DNA from: Tetramitus jugosus
Lineage: Eukaryota > Heterolobosea > Eutetramitea > Acrasida > Vahlkampfiidae
Assembly: GCA_937625935.1 (NCBI GenBank)
Contig: OW569358.1
Span: 124,001-188,000, forward strand
Length of the DNA: 64,000 nt
Direction: 5' to 3'
Of this stretch, positions 18,304 to 28,830 are shown piece after piece; the first letter of the stretch is position 1, and every line of letters begins with the position of its first letter. The notes beneath the pieces are model-generated. The model saw nothing but the letters and a program-made list of their open reading frames with translations. It did not search any database and was not told the DNA's origin. The position numbers and the translations under genes are program-made.

Positions 18304-18664
18304 ATGATAATGTGGCCATGGCACCTATCTCTTCAATCATGTACATTCACCTGGTGCATTGCTCTAACAAGATCGATCACCTCTTCCTTTTTCATCAGTA
18401 CCTTCTTCAATTTTTCTTCCCTCACCTCAGTATCAACAAAATCAACACCATTGACCCATGATTCAGGAGGTTTACCAACACTTGCTGGAAGCATTTTTCT
18501 ACTCGTGCTTTTTTTCCGTTGCATTGGCGATACAACATACCATTTAGGATTATGTAGTGATGGCTTGATTCATACTTGATAAATTTTTTTTTCTCTGCAG
18601 ATATAGAATCAGGCAGAGTTTTGGTATTCAAATAATTGAAGATAAGTTGTGAATTAGTGGACAT
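18304..18664 (-). pseudogene. integrase N-terminal zinc-binding region, broken, opposite strand
   Basis: From an ATG at 18664 the frame reads FNYLNTKTLPDSISAEKKKFI followed by YIILNGMLYRQ. This is the typical lead-in of retroviral-type integrases (a block before the HHCC zinc domain). The frame then shifts near 18500 to one with KKEEVIDLVRAMHQ, a stop, and CHGHIIIS, like the H-x3-H part of the zinc domain. The gene is dead. It points away from the plus-strand integrase core at 17742-18022, so the two are either separate elements or one element rearranged by inversion. Confidence 0.55.
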
Positions 18665-18854
18665 TTTAACTGTTGTTTATTTTGTTATTGACACTACACC
18701 ACTGAATTTATTTGCTGCTAACGGTCAGCGAACTGAAAGCGTGCTGCTTTTTCCCATATACCCGTCGTCGCAAGTATTTATTGGGACAGAGTGGTGACAA
18801 GGAAGATAAGGGAGAGTAAGATGTTAGAGATCTCGTATTAATTCTTCCTTCAAA

Positions 18855-19936
18855 ATGTCACCATCACTCATTAATCAATTTGGAATTTTGAAGGATAATG
18901 TTAATTTCTGTTCCCAGTTAATGAACGAGTTGAAATACGAAAACTTTTGGGCCATCATGATTGATGGTGTCCAGTTAATCTGTAGTATTACAGTATCTGG
19001 AAGCACTGGATATATACGGCGAGTCACAGAAGATATACAAAATATCAGATATTGATTCTATTTGCTCATCTGCTCAATTTAACGCATAAGCAATTTGCGA
19101 AGAAGGCAATTGTTTGTTTACTTGTTCATGTATCTGGTGAAGTGGCACAGATTTTGGGATTCATATTCTGACACAAATCAAGTAATCACAGATTTAGTAT
19201 CTGCAGGTATTGAGTCATGCAATGAACACAATATGAATGTTGGTCTGCTCGCAGCTGATGGAGCAAATATTCGCGCATTGAAGCAACTACAATCTAGTAC
19301 ACCACCATTTGAGCTCACAGATAGAACACATGTGAAACTACCAGCAATGATATGTGTGTCACTTGGGCAAAAGTGACAAATGCAATCTGAAGCTCCTATT
19401 GTCACAGATATATTGAAACCGAGAACTGTTCTACGATGTAGACAAGAGGCCATTAACTATGTGTCACTGACAATTAGTTATTCTGATTCATTTCAATTGC
19501 AGTGCAAGAACGGTGAGACAGTGTTGTACCACTGTATTGAATCAGACGATAATACTGACATGATCCACCATATTGACGATGCAATTGTAGAAGGTGGCAT
19601 CGAGAACTGGGTGATAGCACAGTTCAGATTGGATTGCTTACTCCTGCTAATGCGTTTGATCAACTGGAGATAGTTTGTGACTGTGAAGTTATTTTTTCTG
19701 TTGTTGCATATACAAAACATATTGTGGGACTGGATACGATAATTCATACATACCAGAATTCAGAGGCTGTGAGGAAGGTATTGCAACCCTCTGATATATT
19801 TATAACAGACAAACAAAGTGAGTCTCATATGGCTGCTGTCTGCAGTGATGATGATCTGGAAGTATTGCAGGAAGAGTATCCTCATTTTGTTGGTCTGATT
19901 CGTGTAGTTAGTATTATTGTAAGTGTTTGGCTGTAG
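18855..19936 (+). pseudogene. P-element/THAP9-like transposase relic
   Basis: From an ATG at 18855 three frames must be joined. Frame 1 has LMNELKYENFWAIMIDG followed by SGSTGYI. Frame 2 has LFAHLLNLTHKQFAKKAIVCLLVHV. Frame 3 has DLVSAGIESCNEHNMNVGLLAADGANIRALKQL. The order (DG... STGYI, then a hydrophobic strand, then an alternating block ending DGA.N) is that of the RNase H-fold catalytic region in P-element and THAP9 transposases, with DGANIR equivalent to their DGAS.NR. Further frames to 19936 (EAPIVTDILKPR, then HMAAVCSDDDLEVL) probably belong to the same gene. Multiple frameshifts mean no active product. Superfamily assignment is by motif only. Confidence 0.5.
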
Positions 19937-20345
19937 ACGCTGCAGATCTAGCTCGCTGGAAAAGTATATGGTATTCTGGACTGCAACAAATACAATTTTC
20001 CAAAGGAAACACTGGAATAATACCAGCTCAATGCAGAATCAGTTGAGTCACTGACGAAATTATTGGATCATTTTGGAATCACTTGTTTCAATCTGCATCT
20101 CTTTATGACAAATCAACTGGAAGGATCGTTTGGTGAATTCAGAGCAGTGTGGCAAAGCGAAATTAATTGAAGAGCAACAATTGAAGATTCGAACTAAGGA
20201 GAGCAGAGATTATATGATAGGATCATTTGAAGAGTCAGAGTGTAGCAGTAGATGATGTTATGATTAAGGCAACCAAGAGTGTTCCAGTTGCACCTGTCAC
20301 ATCAGAGCATTGGTGATATTTCCTTGTAGTGAAATATAGTGCGTT

Positions 20346-20561
20346 GTGGAAACGACAGGAAAGAAATTGCTCAGTAAGCTACAGCAGCCTATGGCCGTGG
20401 ATTTCGTTTACTGTGACTTTGAGTGGAATGGCAATAGCCAGATTATATCTGTTTGCTTCAATCACCCAAGATCTGGTATTGTATTCAGTAGTCTTGTCAG
20501 ACAAAGCAGTGCTGGCAAAGTGGATATGAAGGCCTTTAGGATCAACGGCAAAGAAGGTTAA
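20346..20561 (+). pseudogene. possible DnaQ-like exonuclease or polymerase exonuclease fragment
   Basis: 71 codons starting METTGKKLL and containing VDFVYCDFEWNGNSQIISVCF. A beta strand ending in D-x-E followed by a second strand is how exonuclease motif I looks in DEDD exonucleases and family B polymerases. Motifs II and III are not found downstream, so at best this is a fragment. It could also be chance in an unrelated ORF. Confidence 0.3.
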
Positions 20562-20978
20562 TCATCTGGTGGCAGAGCTGGAAAACGCAAACGCAGAAGC
20601 ACTAGTAGAACCAAGAAGTCACGGAAGATATAGCAGTGCAAAGCAGAAAACACGATCTGATGAAGAAGAAGAGGAAGATGGTATTCGTGTTGATAATATT
20701 CTTCCTACACGGACATAGATCTGTCACATCTAGATTTTGATGAGACTGATTTAGAGTCAGACTATGACGAAGCAGAGTTTGATGATTATAATGACGAACA
20801 ACAGTCTCACCAGAATCAGTGTATGAAGTTCAGGAAGAAGGGAGAGCTATTGATGTGCGAAGGTGATGACTGTGACAATGTGTGCTGTCCCAGCAGTGAA
20901 GGATTGAGTATTCGAGTTAATTCTGATGATCCAGATCCAGAAGATTGGTTTAATCCGACTAAGATTTCACTACTGTAA
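20539..20978 (+). pseudogene. acidic protein tail with a degenerate PHD-like finger
   Basis: Two frames join at about 20715. The first has KKVNHLVAELENANAEAL and a Glu-rich patch. The second has an acidic stretch (DFDETDLESDYDEAEFDD), then ELLMCEGDDCDNVCC, and ends PDPEDWFNPTKI. The C-x-G-x2-C spacing and the W-F-x-P near the end resemble the second half of a PHD finger (L.C.G..C....C ... W.CP.C), with the final Cys changed. Chromatin-reader tails of this kind are common in transposons. Broken and low certainty. Confidence 0.3.
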
Positions 20979-20981
20979 ACG

Positions 20982-21053
20982 GCCTTTTGGTCGAGTGGCT
21001 TAGTCATGTGCCTGATAGTAGTTGGTTCGATTCCCTGTGAGCGAATGAGCGTA
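20982..21053 (+). repeat. tRNA-derived repeat or tRNA pseudogene
   Basis: An A-box-like TGGTCGAGTGGC at 20990-21001 and a perfect B box GGTTCGATTCC at 21026-21036 are spaced as in a tRNA. The flanking arms do not form a full cloverleaf and there is no clean acceptor stem. It looks like a class II-type (Ser/Leu-like) tRNA head of a SINE or a decayed tRNA. No second copy is seen in this window. Confidence 0.5.
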
Positions 21054-21167
21054 TGAGGAAACTTTTTGGTTGTGAGGACCTGTGCCGAACAAGCCTTCAC
21101 CTGTTAATAAGTCATTTTGGTACTTCTCACCACATCATCAACATTTACTGGTGATGACTTGCTGGTA

Positions 21168-21476
21168 ATGAATATCTATATGGTCACTAATTCAGATGAA
21201 ATGAGTCAGCTAGAGATGTGCTCCTATCCAGAGATGTGGACAAAGAAGAATCTGAAACAGTTCTTTTGGCGATACAACAGAAGAGATACATTGGATATAG
21301 AACCAGAACTTTCAGAAATCATGGATATGAGAAATGATCAATTTGGCACCATGGTACAGTGTGCATTCCAGAATCAACAAGGCACAGCTTCTAATCAAAG
21401 ATACAAACAAAGAATAACAGAATGGATGCAACAACACTCCATTTCAGATGAACCATTTGTTGAGGATGCATTATAA
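21168..21476 (+). CDS. short ORF in the relic island, unknown
   Basis: 102 aa from an ATG at 21168: MNIYMVTNSDEMSQLEM, a Trp/Arg-rich middle (KNLKQFFWRYNRRDTLDIEPEL) and a Gln-rich C-terminal half ending DEPFVEDAL. Composition is protein-like and the stop is followed by AT-rich DNA. Because its neighbours are all broken, it is probably the surviving last segment of an element gene. Confidence 0.35.
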   Translation: MNIYMVTNSDEMSQLEMCSYPEMWTKKNLKQFFWRYNRRDTLDIEPELSEIMDMRNDQFGTMVQCAFQNQQGTASNQRYKQRITEWMQQHSISDEPFVEDAL

Positions 21477-22296
21477 ATAATTCTCTTCACCAAGGTAAAC
21501 TATTTACTCTTCATTTGAATGTTTGGTTGAATTCACTTCTGTTAGACGAATAACGAATAATTTGCCTCAGAAAACAATATGCTGCGGAATGACAACAAGC
21601 TGAAAAATAATACTTAAAAATACATGCTCACTCATTCATTGGTCTCACCAAAAATCACTTAATCACCTCTGTGAGACGCCGAGACCACTACGCATGATAC
21701 TGTCGCTGAACATTGACGCAAAATCCAGTGACAATCACGCTACTGCTGCATATATGATACATTCTCATCATAAATAATTTGAATTTGTTTCACTTACTCC
21801 TGTCTTGTCTTCTCGAACGATGCGTTCAGAACCAATGTAATTTCACAATCAATGGTACTTATAGAATCAGTCAATAATGCCATAACACTAGTTTAACAAG
21901 AAACGACCATTGTACCAACAGAGGAGAAGAATCGAGAGGAATCATATTAAATTACCAACACTCACTTTTGTCAAACAGAACAACTCAATAAAGACTATAA
22001 ACAGGAATGAAGTAATTAGAACACTTTTGGGAGCATCATTGTCTTTGTAGGAACGAACAATACATAAAATCTCAGTTGCACGCAATGTAACTCTTACCAA
22101 ATGAACCAGAGTAATCTACCACAGGTGAGCTGCAAATATATTCAGTGTCACTCATGGTGATTACTGGGCTAGTATATACATCCTTAAAACCTTTTTGTTT
22201 TCAATTCTGTTGTTTCAACGGTTAATTTTTGTTGAACAATCACAGTTTTTGTGAAAGAATCAACAAGAATCAACCACAAACAAAACCATCATCAAC
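21477..22296. other. non-coding stretch inside the island
   Basis: About 820 bp with stops in all frames and no motif I can name. AT-rich, with no long repeat or inverted repeat seen. Probably decayed element DNA. Confidence 0.5.
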
Positions 22297-22778
22297 ATGC
22301 CTTGGCCAAAAGGAAGACCAAGAAATGTTATACCAACAAATACCTGCAACGGACACGATCGGAAACATAGAAACAGAAGAAAATGTTGTTTGTGTCTAGC
22401 AATTGATGACACCGTCAATCAGACTGTTCGCTGTAAGAATCTGTGTACGAGTATTTTGAATTTCCTAGTTGTGTTCAAAATCTTGTAAATTTATCTGAAA
22501 CCATCACAGATTGCTACCGTGTTGGTAAGAGGGGACCGAAGAGCCACGGTCTTCCACCAGATATAAGTCGCATGAATGAAATAGAACAAAAGCCATACAC
22601 CAGAAAGATTAGAGAACAATATCTCAAATTACAGAATAATATCAAAATTGTTGCAGAGGCTACAACCAATAATGCTTCAATGACTAACCATAAGTTTACA
22701 ATTTATATTAAATCTGAATTGAGAAATGAAGAGTTTTGTTTGATGGCTGTGGAAAACGGATGTCACATGGTATTATGA
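22297..22778 (+). pseudogene. AT-hook and Cys/His-rich protein, frameshifted
   Basis: The ATG at 22297 opens MPWPKGRPRN, an AT-hook-like start, followed by CNGHDRKHRNRRKCCLC and TVRCKNLC. The frame shifts around 22440 into EYFEFPSC and then GKRGPKSHGLPP and a charged helix. The C-x-x-H ... C-C-x-x-C ... C-x3-C pattern recalls the zinc-binding tail of PiggyBac-type transposases or a DNA-binding finger of the helicase gene that follows 55 bp downstream. Either way it is interrupted by the shift. Confidence 0.35.
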
Positions 22779-22832
22779 AACAACCATTGATTATTGAGAG
22801 GAAATTGACTTTCACGGAGACCCTTCGATTAA

Positions 22833-25107
22833 TTGTTCAGCTCCACTTATCCCGAGAGAGCTTGCATGACCATATATATGCAAGGTTGTATCATTGATTC
22901 AAACAAAACTGCGAAATCATCACTGGAGTTATTCCACAAAACAATCTCCCTATTTGAAAGGTTTCTGAAGGAGATATCCAGAGTTGATCAAATGTCGCTG
23001 GACGAGATTTGCAATGTTTGTTCCTTAGTAGACGAAGTTGTTATTTTTATTAGCCACATTTCCAAGGTTATAGGTAGCTATCCAAGATACTGCAATCATA
23101 TTCGCTTTATTCCTTGGTTGCTTCTTATAAAAGGCTCCTTAGGAAAGGACTGCATGTCTACAAAGGAGCTAGCCAACAAAATTCTTCGTCAAATTGAGAG
23201 GTTGAATACGTCTGGTTTTACTGACGCAAACATTAGAAAATTCAAGATTAAGTGTCACTCAACAGAAACATTTGTGGAAAGTGACAAGGTACTCAACGGA
23301 GTTTTGCAAATGTTTCTTAATTTCTCAATGTACACTGCAGGGAATGTGTTTGAGAAACTGAGTGACGAATTTGAAGTATGCCCAACTGAAGATGTTGAAG
23401 ATCACATCAGAAGGAGTGAAGTCATAAGTAAGAGTAATAAGAGAATATATTGGGATACAAATGGGAGGGATGATTCAATCCGATATGACACCAGGGGTTA
23501 TGAGAAACAGAGAAAGTGGTATGACTACTGTAAGGAGGGTGTTGCTACAATACTTTCTCATCCATATTTTGAGCAATCCACCAGATTTAATAGAGTTGAA
23601 GTGAAGAACAATGAACTTGTTCTTCCAGCTACATCTCATGCAATTCTGAAGCGATATCAGATGGATGCTATCAAAGAGTTATATGAAACTACATACTTGC
23701 ACAGACAAAATAAGATTATAACTTGGATCATGGGAACTGGCAAAAGTGTACCGATTGTGATTTACTCAAATTTCGCCATTCAGTAGCAGCAAAAATACTA
23801 CTCATTACTCCTTTTGTTCTCTCCAAGGCAACTGGAGAGATGAATTTGACCAATGGCATTGTTTGTTTCGTTTAAAACCTATATCAGTGAAGATTATGAA
23901 AGGATCACAATCACATTCCAAAGTATCCGAGACATTACAGCAATGGAACAAGGATGGTGGCGTGTTGATATTTACACCTGGTCTATTACAGAGTTGGAAG
24001 GGTTCAAATGAGCGTGGTCATGTACTGAATACCAATGTGCATACCTTGATTGTCGAAGAGGCTCATACAGTGCTTCATGAACAGTCTGACGAGTACAAAC
24101 TCCTAAGCTCTATCAGAGCAGAGCGAAGAGTGTTATTGACTGCAACACCATGTCGCAGTCATGGAACTTCCTTGAAGTATTTACTTTCTTTTGTTAGTGA
24201 CATTGGTTGCGAGTTGCAATATGAGAAGGTATATCATGAGTTTATTCGAATCAAATCAAGTGTAACAGTCAAGTGTATGCAGGAATATGCATACCTGGAT
24301 TACAAAGAGATGCAAAAGTTGAATTGTTTCATGCGTACCAGACGATTATCTTAATCTTTGCTGTGTCAAACATGAATACATTATCTATATGGATATGTCT
24401 AATAGACAAAGCCAGTTACTTGCAGGTATGAATTACAAAGATGTGCAAACGAAACGGGAGGTATAGGTTTTAATTTACAATCTTGTCACAGAATAGTAAT
24501 GTTAGAACCTTCCTGGGAATACCTTACATATAGCCAACTAACAGGTAGATGTTATAGAGCCGGTCAAAAGCAAGATGTCTATTGTTATATTCTTGTGACA
24601 CAAGAAGATGTTTTGTACGTGTGTATGAAGAAAAAGCTATTGAGTGATGCGCTTACTCGAGGATGCTGTGCCAACTTTTGTTCATTCAAAGAGTCAAGTC
24701 ATAGTAGAACTGATAATTCTTTTGATACAAAAGATGAAGTATTGAACTCGGTGCTCAAAGTCAATAGTGAATTTGTGAATGTGGTGGAATTTGAATCTCT
24801 TTTTACGGTGGAACAAGTTGTTCCAGAGATTTCTCAACCACATCTAACAACCCAGCCAACGGCAAATCTAAAAAGGAGAATTTCAAGAAGTCATAGCACA
24901 GATAAGAAAGTCAGATCAGAAGAGGAATATTCTTTATCTTCCCAATCTCAAGAAACAAGATCCGGAAGAACAGTGAGACGCTGTATTTGTCCAGACTGTG
25001 GAGATAGGATTTTTGGTTCGTTGTCCAGAAGTCTTTGTTCTGCTTGTCAAGAGTTGTACTGTCCTAATTGCATCATTCAGAAACTATGCAGATCATGTTC
25101 AAATTAA
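22833..25107 (+). pseudogene. SNF2-family helicase with C-terminal Zn finger, broken
   Basis: Four frame segments carry SNF2 motifs in the right order. Motif I is IMGTGKS near 23730. Motif Ia is QGNWRDEFDQW near 23830, motif II VEEAH near 24052, and motif III RVLLTATP near 24130. Motif V is GGIGFNLQSCHRIVMLEP near 24460, and motif VI GRCYRAGQKQDVY near 24544. The C-terminus (24980-25104) is Cys-rich, CPDCGD and CSAC ... CPNC ... CRSC, like a zinc ribbon or RING-like finger. Frame breaks occur at about 23786, 24354 and 24480, and the DNA between motifs III and V is too short for the full second lobe. The N-terminal 300 codons are open but unrecognised. VEEAH instead of DE(G/A)H and MGTGKS instead of MGLGKT make it a divergent member. 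Confidence 0.7.
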
Positions 25108-25145
25108 ACTTCAATCATTTCATTGAATCTTCAAGGAAAAACAAC

Positions 25146-27089
25146 TTACTTCATTGCTTCTCTATCTATTAGTTTCTTATATCTGTTCAGTGTTTTATGG
25201 AAACAGTTCATCATTATCTGACAACAGGTGAAATTTGGTTGAAAATGGGTGTTTTTAGATCCCATCGAATCCTTTCTGTTGATAGCACGCGTGTAAAGCC
25301 AATTCTCATATGCCTTCTCATACCAATATTGACTCTTCTTGTCAGATTCTGGAGAAAATAGCGGCAGATTATTCCAAGCTTCTTCTGCTGTTTCATTTGC
25401 TTGGCCCTTCCAGTTCTTGACGAAGTAGTCGTATGAATCAGAGTATATCAATGGTACGAGGTCTTCAGGTCTACCGTGTTGGTAAACATTCCATGCCAAA
25501 TCTGAATCACTCATCAATCTGATGATACCGTATTCAGTGTCTTGTTTCTGCTTCTTTGATGGACTTGAAGATCTTCCATCCACAGCTTCTGCCTTTCTCT
25601 TTCTACCTGTAATGTTCTGGCACAATGAATTAAGATTAGTGCTTCTTCATCTGCTCGCAATTATGTAGCTGCATGATATAAAATGAAATCTACCAATTCT
25701 TTCCTCCTCTCTTCGTATCCTTTTCTTTTAAGAGCGTAGTGAATGAGCAACTATATCAATTGGCTCTGTAACTGTCTCTGGAAGCTCGCATACAACAAAT
25801 ATTCTTGAAATTGCGCCTTTGGAATCATCCCAATTACCATGGCTCTTCCATTTGTGTGTCTACGCTTTGCCATACTTTGCTGGTACTGAGACATTCCAGA
25901 GATGATTTTCTGGAGTTGGAATATTTTGTGACATTCCCTACTAACGTTTAATTATATTACAATATTCAAAAGAGCTTCCTTCGAAGAATTATCAACATTG
26001 GATTTTACTCTCTTTACAGAGGACAATCAACCAGAACACTCTCATACAGGGCACTGAACATGATAAACCCAGTAATTCAAGCTTGGTTAGATCTGATATC
26101 ACAGTAGCTATAGATGCATCACGCAAAATTTTCAATTCAACTACATGTAGTATTTTATCCATTTTGTTCCAGATGCATAAATCAGCACGCTTCTTTCCGA
26201 ACACATTCTTCACTGATTTCTTAAGTATATCTCTGTACATAACTTCTCTTGCTGCAAGTCCTTATCGTATAGTAGAGTTGCGCCAATAGTAAAAAATATA
26301 CATTTTGTTTTTATTCAAGTTCGAAACAGATGATGAGTCGGTGATAAAAAAATCGATGCTCTCCATGCATATGGAAATTGGTTGCTTTTCCTCTTTTTTC
26401 GGCATCACACAAGTGCCATTTTAACCACCAATGCAGGAAATGGAACCAGGTTCAATTCAATGGATGTGATAAGACTTACCCTTCTTGACAATCTTCACAT
26501 ATTGTTTGAAATGGGAATGAGCACGCCACTCGTAATAAAAAGGTGGTCATTTTCCAATATCTGGTACATGATGTATGCAGGCATCTGTCTCAATTGGAGT
26601 TGGACATTCTCCACATTAACTTGCTTGGAGTTCTCGGCAATGTGACACCAGAATCAGGGTCTTCATCAGTACTTTGACTATCTTCACTTGCATATACCTG
26701 TTTTGTACGTTTTTCACGTGATTTATCTTGAATTGCTCTACTCTGAAATACCTTTTCAAAAAATAGATCTCATTTCATCTGCTGATTTTTCCCTTATGTC
26801 TTCACCATCAGATTCATCAAAAGTATCATCTTTATCAACACTCTTTCTCTTCACAGAGGCACTCTTATTGCAATAACGGTAAACTGCACTTCCAATTTGT
26901 TCGGGAGATCTTCGTTGGAATGAGGATTGGCCTTTGAAATCATTTCACATAGATTTGCATCAGTTGCACTAGGATTATTTTTCTTGTGCAAACTCATTAA
27001 ACCTCGAGTTTATCAACCAACTCTTCGGTTCATTTACCTGTTTCGACAGCTTTGGAGACAGTAGCTTTTCTTCTTCTTGTTGTAGTCAT
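25146..27089 (-). pseudogene. PD-(D/E)XK-like nuclease gene, broken
   Basis: On the minus strand an ATG at 27089 starts MTTTRRRKATVSK, and open fragments follow in changing frames: a charged Ser/Asp/Lys region (26900-26650), a region with PAYIMYQILENDHLF (26600-26530), then KKRADLCIWN followed 10 residues later by VVELKI (26240-26130), and a 159-codon C-terminal frame (25625-25146). D-x(n)-E-L-K after a basic lead is the core of restriction-endonuclease-fold nucleases, as in Crinkler-type effectors and many transposons. Several stops and shifts separate the pieces. It is convergent with the helicase relic. Confidence 0.45.
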
Positions 27090-27280
27090 TTGTTAAATTT
27101 CTTGGAATTTTGTTACACCAAATTTCAAATTTCTTTGAAAACACTCAAAAACTTCAAAAGGTTGATCCCGTGGTTGAGTGTAGTTCAATAGGCCTATTCA
27201 ATACTTTTGTTCGTCTTAATTACCCAAACAACTCAACAAGAAACAGTGTAGGCAAGAATGACTTTGCTTGTTAAGGCTTG

Positions 27281-27616
27281 TTTGAACATCTTGTGCGCCT
27301 ACCAAATCAGAATCTCAGCATTGTTGTTGATGGCGTAAACTCAGACAAGATAAGAGATTTGATTAAGGAAGTAATCAAGCATACCAAGACATAAACGTGA
27401 CTGTTAGTTCAAAAATGACTGTCAAACATAAGAGGGTCAATTAAGAGAATACAAGAAACCATTAAAGTCAATGGGATAGTCATTATTGGACTTAGTGGAA
27501 AATACGAGCATTGGACTGCTGTTATTGGCACCACAGACAAACAACTGCATGTGTCTGATTCAGGTGGTTTAGCTAGTTTCAATAAAAAGACACTTACTTT
27601 GGTGACACATACATAG
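27281..27616 (+). pseudogene. C39/papain-like cysteine peptidase fragment, bacterial type
   Basis: One frame, interrupted by three stops at about 27392-27420, reads FEHLVRLPNQNLSIVVDG, then IKRIQETIKVNGIVIIGLSG, YEHWTAVIGT, and LHVSDSGG. NG.xIIGLSG...HWT.V.G followed by D-S-x-G is the His and Asp part of C39-like peptidases, which I know best from bacteria. The catalytic Cys, expected upstream, is not found. Looks like a transferred gene that has decayed, or cargo of the element. Confidence 0.45.
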
Positions 27617-27764
27617 AAAGAGGAACGAAGACGCATCAAATTGATCACGAGTGGCATTTTACAATTGAAAAAGATTGATCGTCACAATATAGTATTTATC
27701 CAAGGTAAAGATGCCTTATGATCGAGTATTTATTGCAATACACAAGTATATGTTCACTCTAGGT

Positions 27765-28367
27765 TCAAGTGAATTTCTCTTCATAGTTATAACAACCTTG
27801 TGAACAATATTGGTCTTGTGAAGTGCTTCCACACGAATTACAATAATAGCTGAATCTTGATGAATCAGATGTTGAGGATATCTTGGTTAACAGTGATCCA
27901 ATTTGATAGAAATCAATCTCTTGTTTGAATAATTGTCTATGGCTCAACTTTAAGTCTGAAATAGAGTCTGTAACATCAAGTCCTCGTAAGTGGTTGAGAA
28001 TAATCTGGAAATGAGTTGGGTCGCGGTCGATGAAGATTTCATTATCTTCATCATGCTTGGTATCAAAATGTTCACTCAATAGAGCACTGAAGAATGTGTC
28101 TTTTTCAGATGTTAATGTGCTCAGTGTTGTCACGAAAACTGTTCCTCCAACACTCAGCCTTATCTTCTCATTCTTGCCTCCCACTGTCGTTGTCTTGTTA
28201 AGCTTTGCTGTTACTTCGTCAATAACCTTTTGTCTACTATTCAGCTCCTTTTCTTTTTCTTCACAGTTCTTTCGAAGAGATAACTCTACGTGTTCGATGT
28301 AACTTGTAAAATTGTTCAACAGTGATTCTCTCTCCATGTTTTTGTTGTGATTTCTATTGAAATCCAT
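27765..28367 (-). CDS. BTB/T1 (KCTD-like) domain protein
   Basis: 200 aa from an ATG at 28367. Residues about 1-65 form a charged coiled coil. Residues 67-160 are a T1-type BTB domain: KIRLSVGGTVFVTTLSTL, FFSALLSEHF, then FIDRDPTHFQIILNHLRG, the hallmark of potassium-channel tetramerisation and KCTD proteins. The tail has a C-x2-C ... C-x3-C pattern (CNSCG ... CSQGC). KCTD proteins usually act as Cullin-3 adaptors or oligomer scaffolds. The ORF is intact, unlike its neighbours, so it may be a resident gene at the right edge of the island. Confidence 0.85.
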   Translation of the reverse strand: MDFNRNHNKNMERESLLNNFTSYIEHVELSLRKNCEEKEKELNSRQKVIDEVTAKLNKTTTVGGKNEKIRLSVGGTVFVTTLSTLTSEKDTFFSALLSEHFDTKHDEDNEIFIDRDPTHFQIILNHLRGLDVTDSISDLKLSHRQLFKQEIDFYQIGSLLTKISSTSDSSRFSYYCNSCGSTSQDQYCSQGCYNYEEKFT

Positions 28368-28638
28368 CTTTAAATGTGTTATTTCGCAATTTCCGCGTAT
28401 TACAATTACTTACAAACAGCTTCAAGATGTCGATCAGTCATCCGTCAAAGTTTCAACGAACCCAACGTAACAATAATGCCCAGAACAAAATTTCGCGTAC
28501 AAGCAAGGAAGTTATAAGGGTCGCGAGGAATATAATTTGAAACAACTATTTGGAGACAATAACTTGCATAACATGAACTGCTTGAATCTATCATAAATTC
28601 AATAAATCTGTACATGTTGAATTGTACAACCCAATATT

Positions 28639-28830
28639 TTAATAAAATTCGAAGTTGGTATCATTGCGAAGAAAGTGTTCAGTTCTTTGCCTCCTAGATC
28701 GATTGGGAACCAGTTGAGGTACTGCAATAGTGCTAGTCTCTGAGTCCATTCTGGCATGTGTCGCTCTTTGTCTGTGATCCTCTCTGTAACTGAATTGTCT
28801 ATTTCTATGGCGATGTGACAGATGGCTCAC
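28639..28830 (-). other. short basic ORF, probably a relic
   Basis: About 63 codons plus open sequence upstream to about 28868, very rich in Arg and His (SHRHRNRQFSYREDHRQRATHARM). No domain seen. The flanks, 28368-28638 and 28869-29157, contain no convincing gene. A small inverted repeat around TGACAACAGAG...TGTTGTCA lies at about 29027-29052. Confidence 0.2.

Noticed and set aside
22833..25107. A poxvirus D6/D11-type transcription helicase.
   Set aside because: Motif VI reads GRCYRAGQKQDVY, which is the SNF2 form, and motif Ia is NW.DEF.QW. The viral transcription-factor helicases do not look like this.
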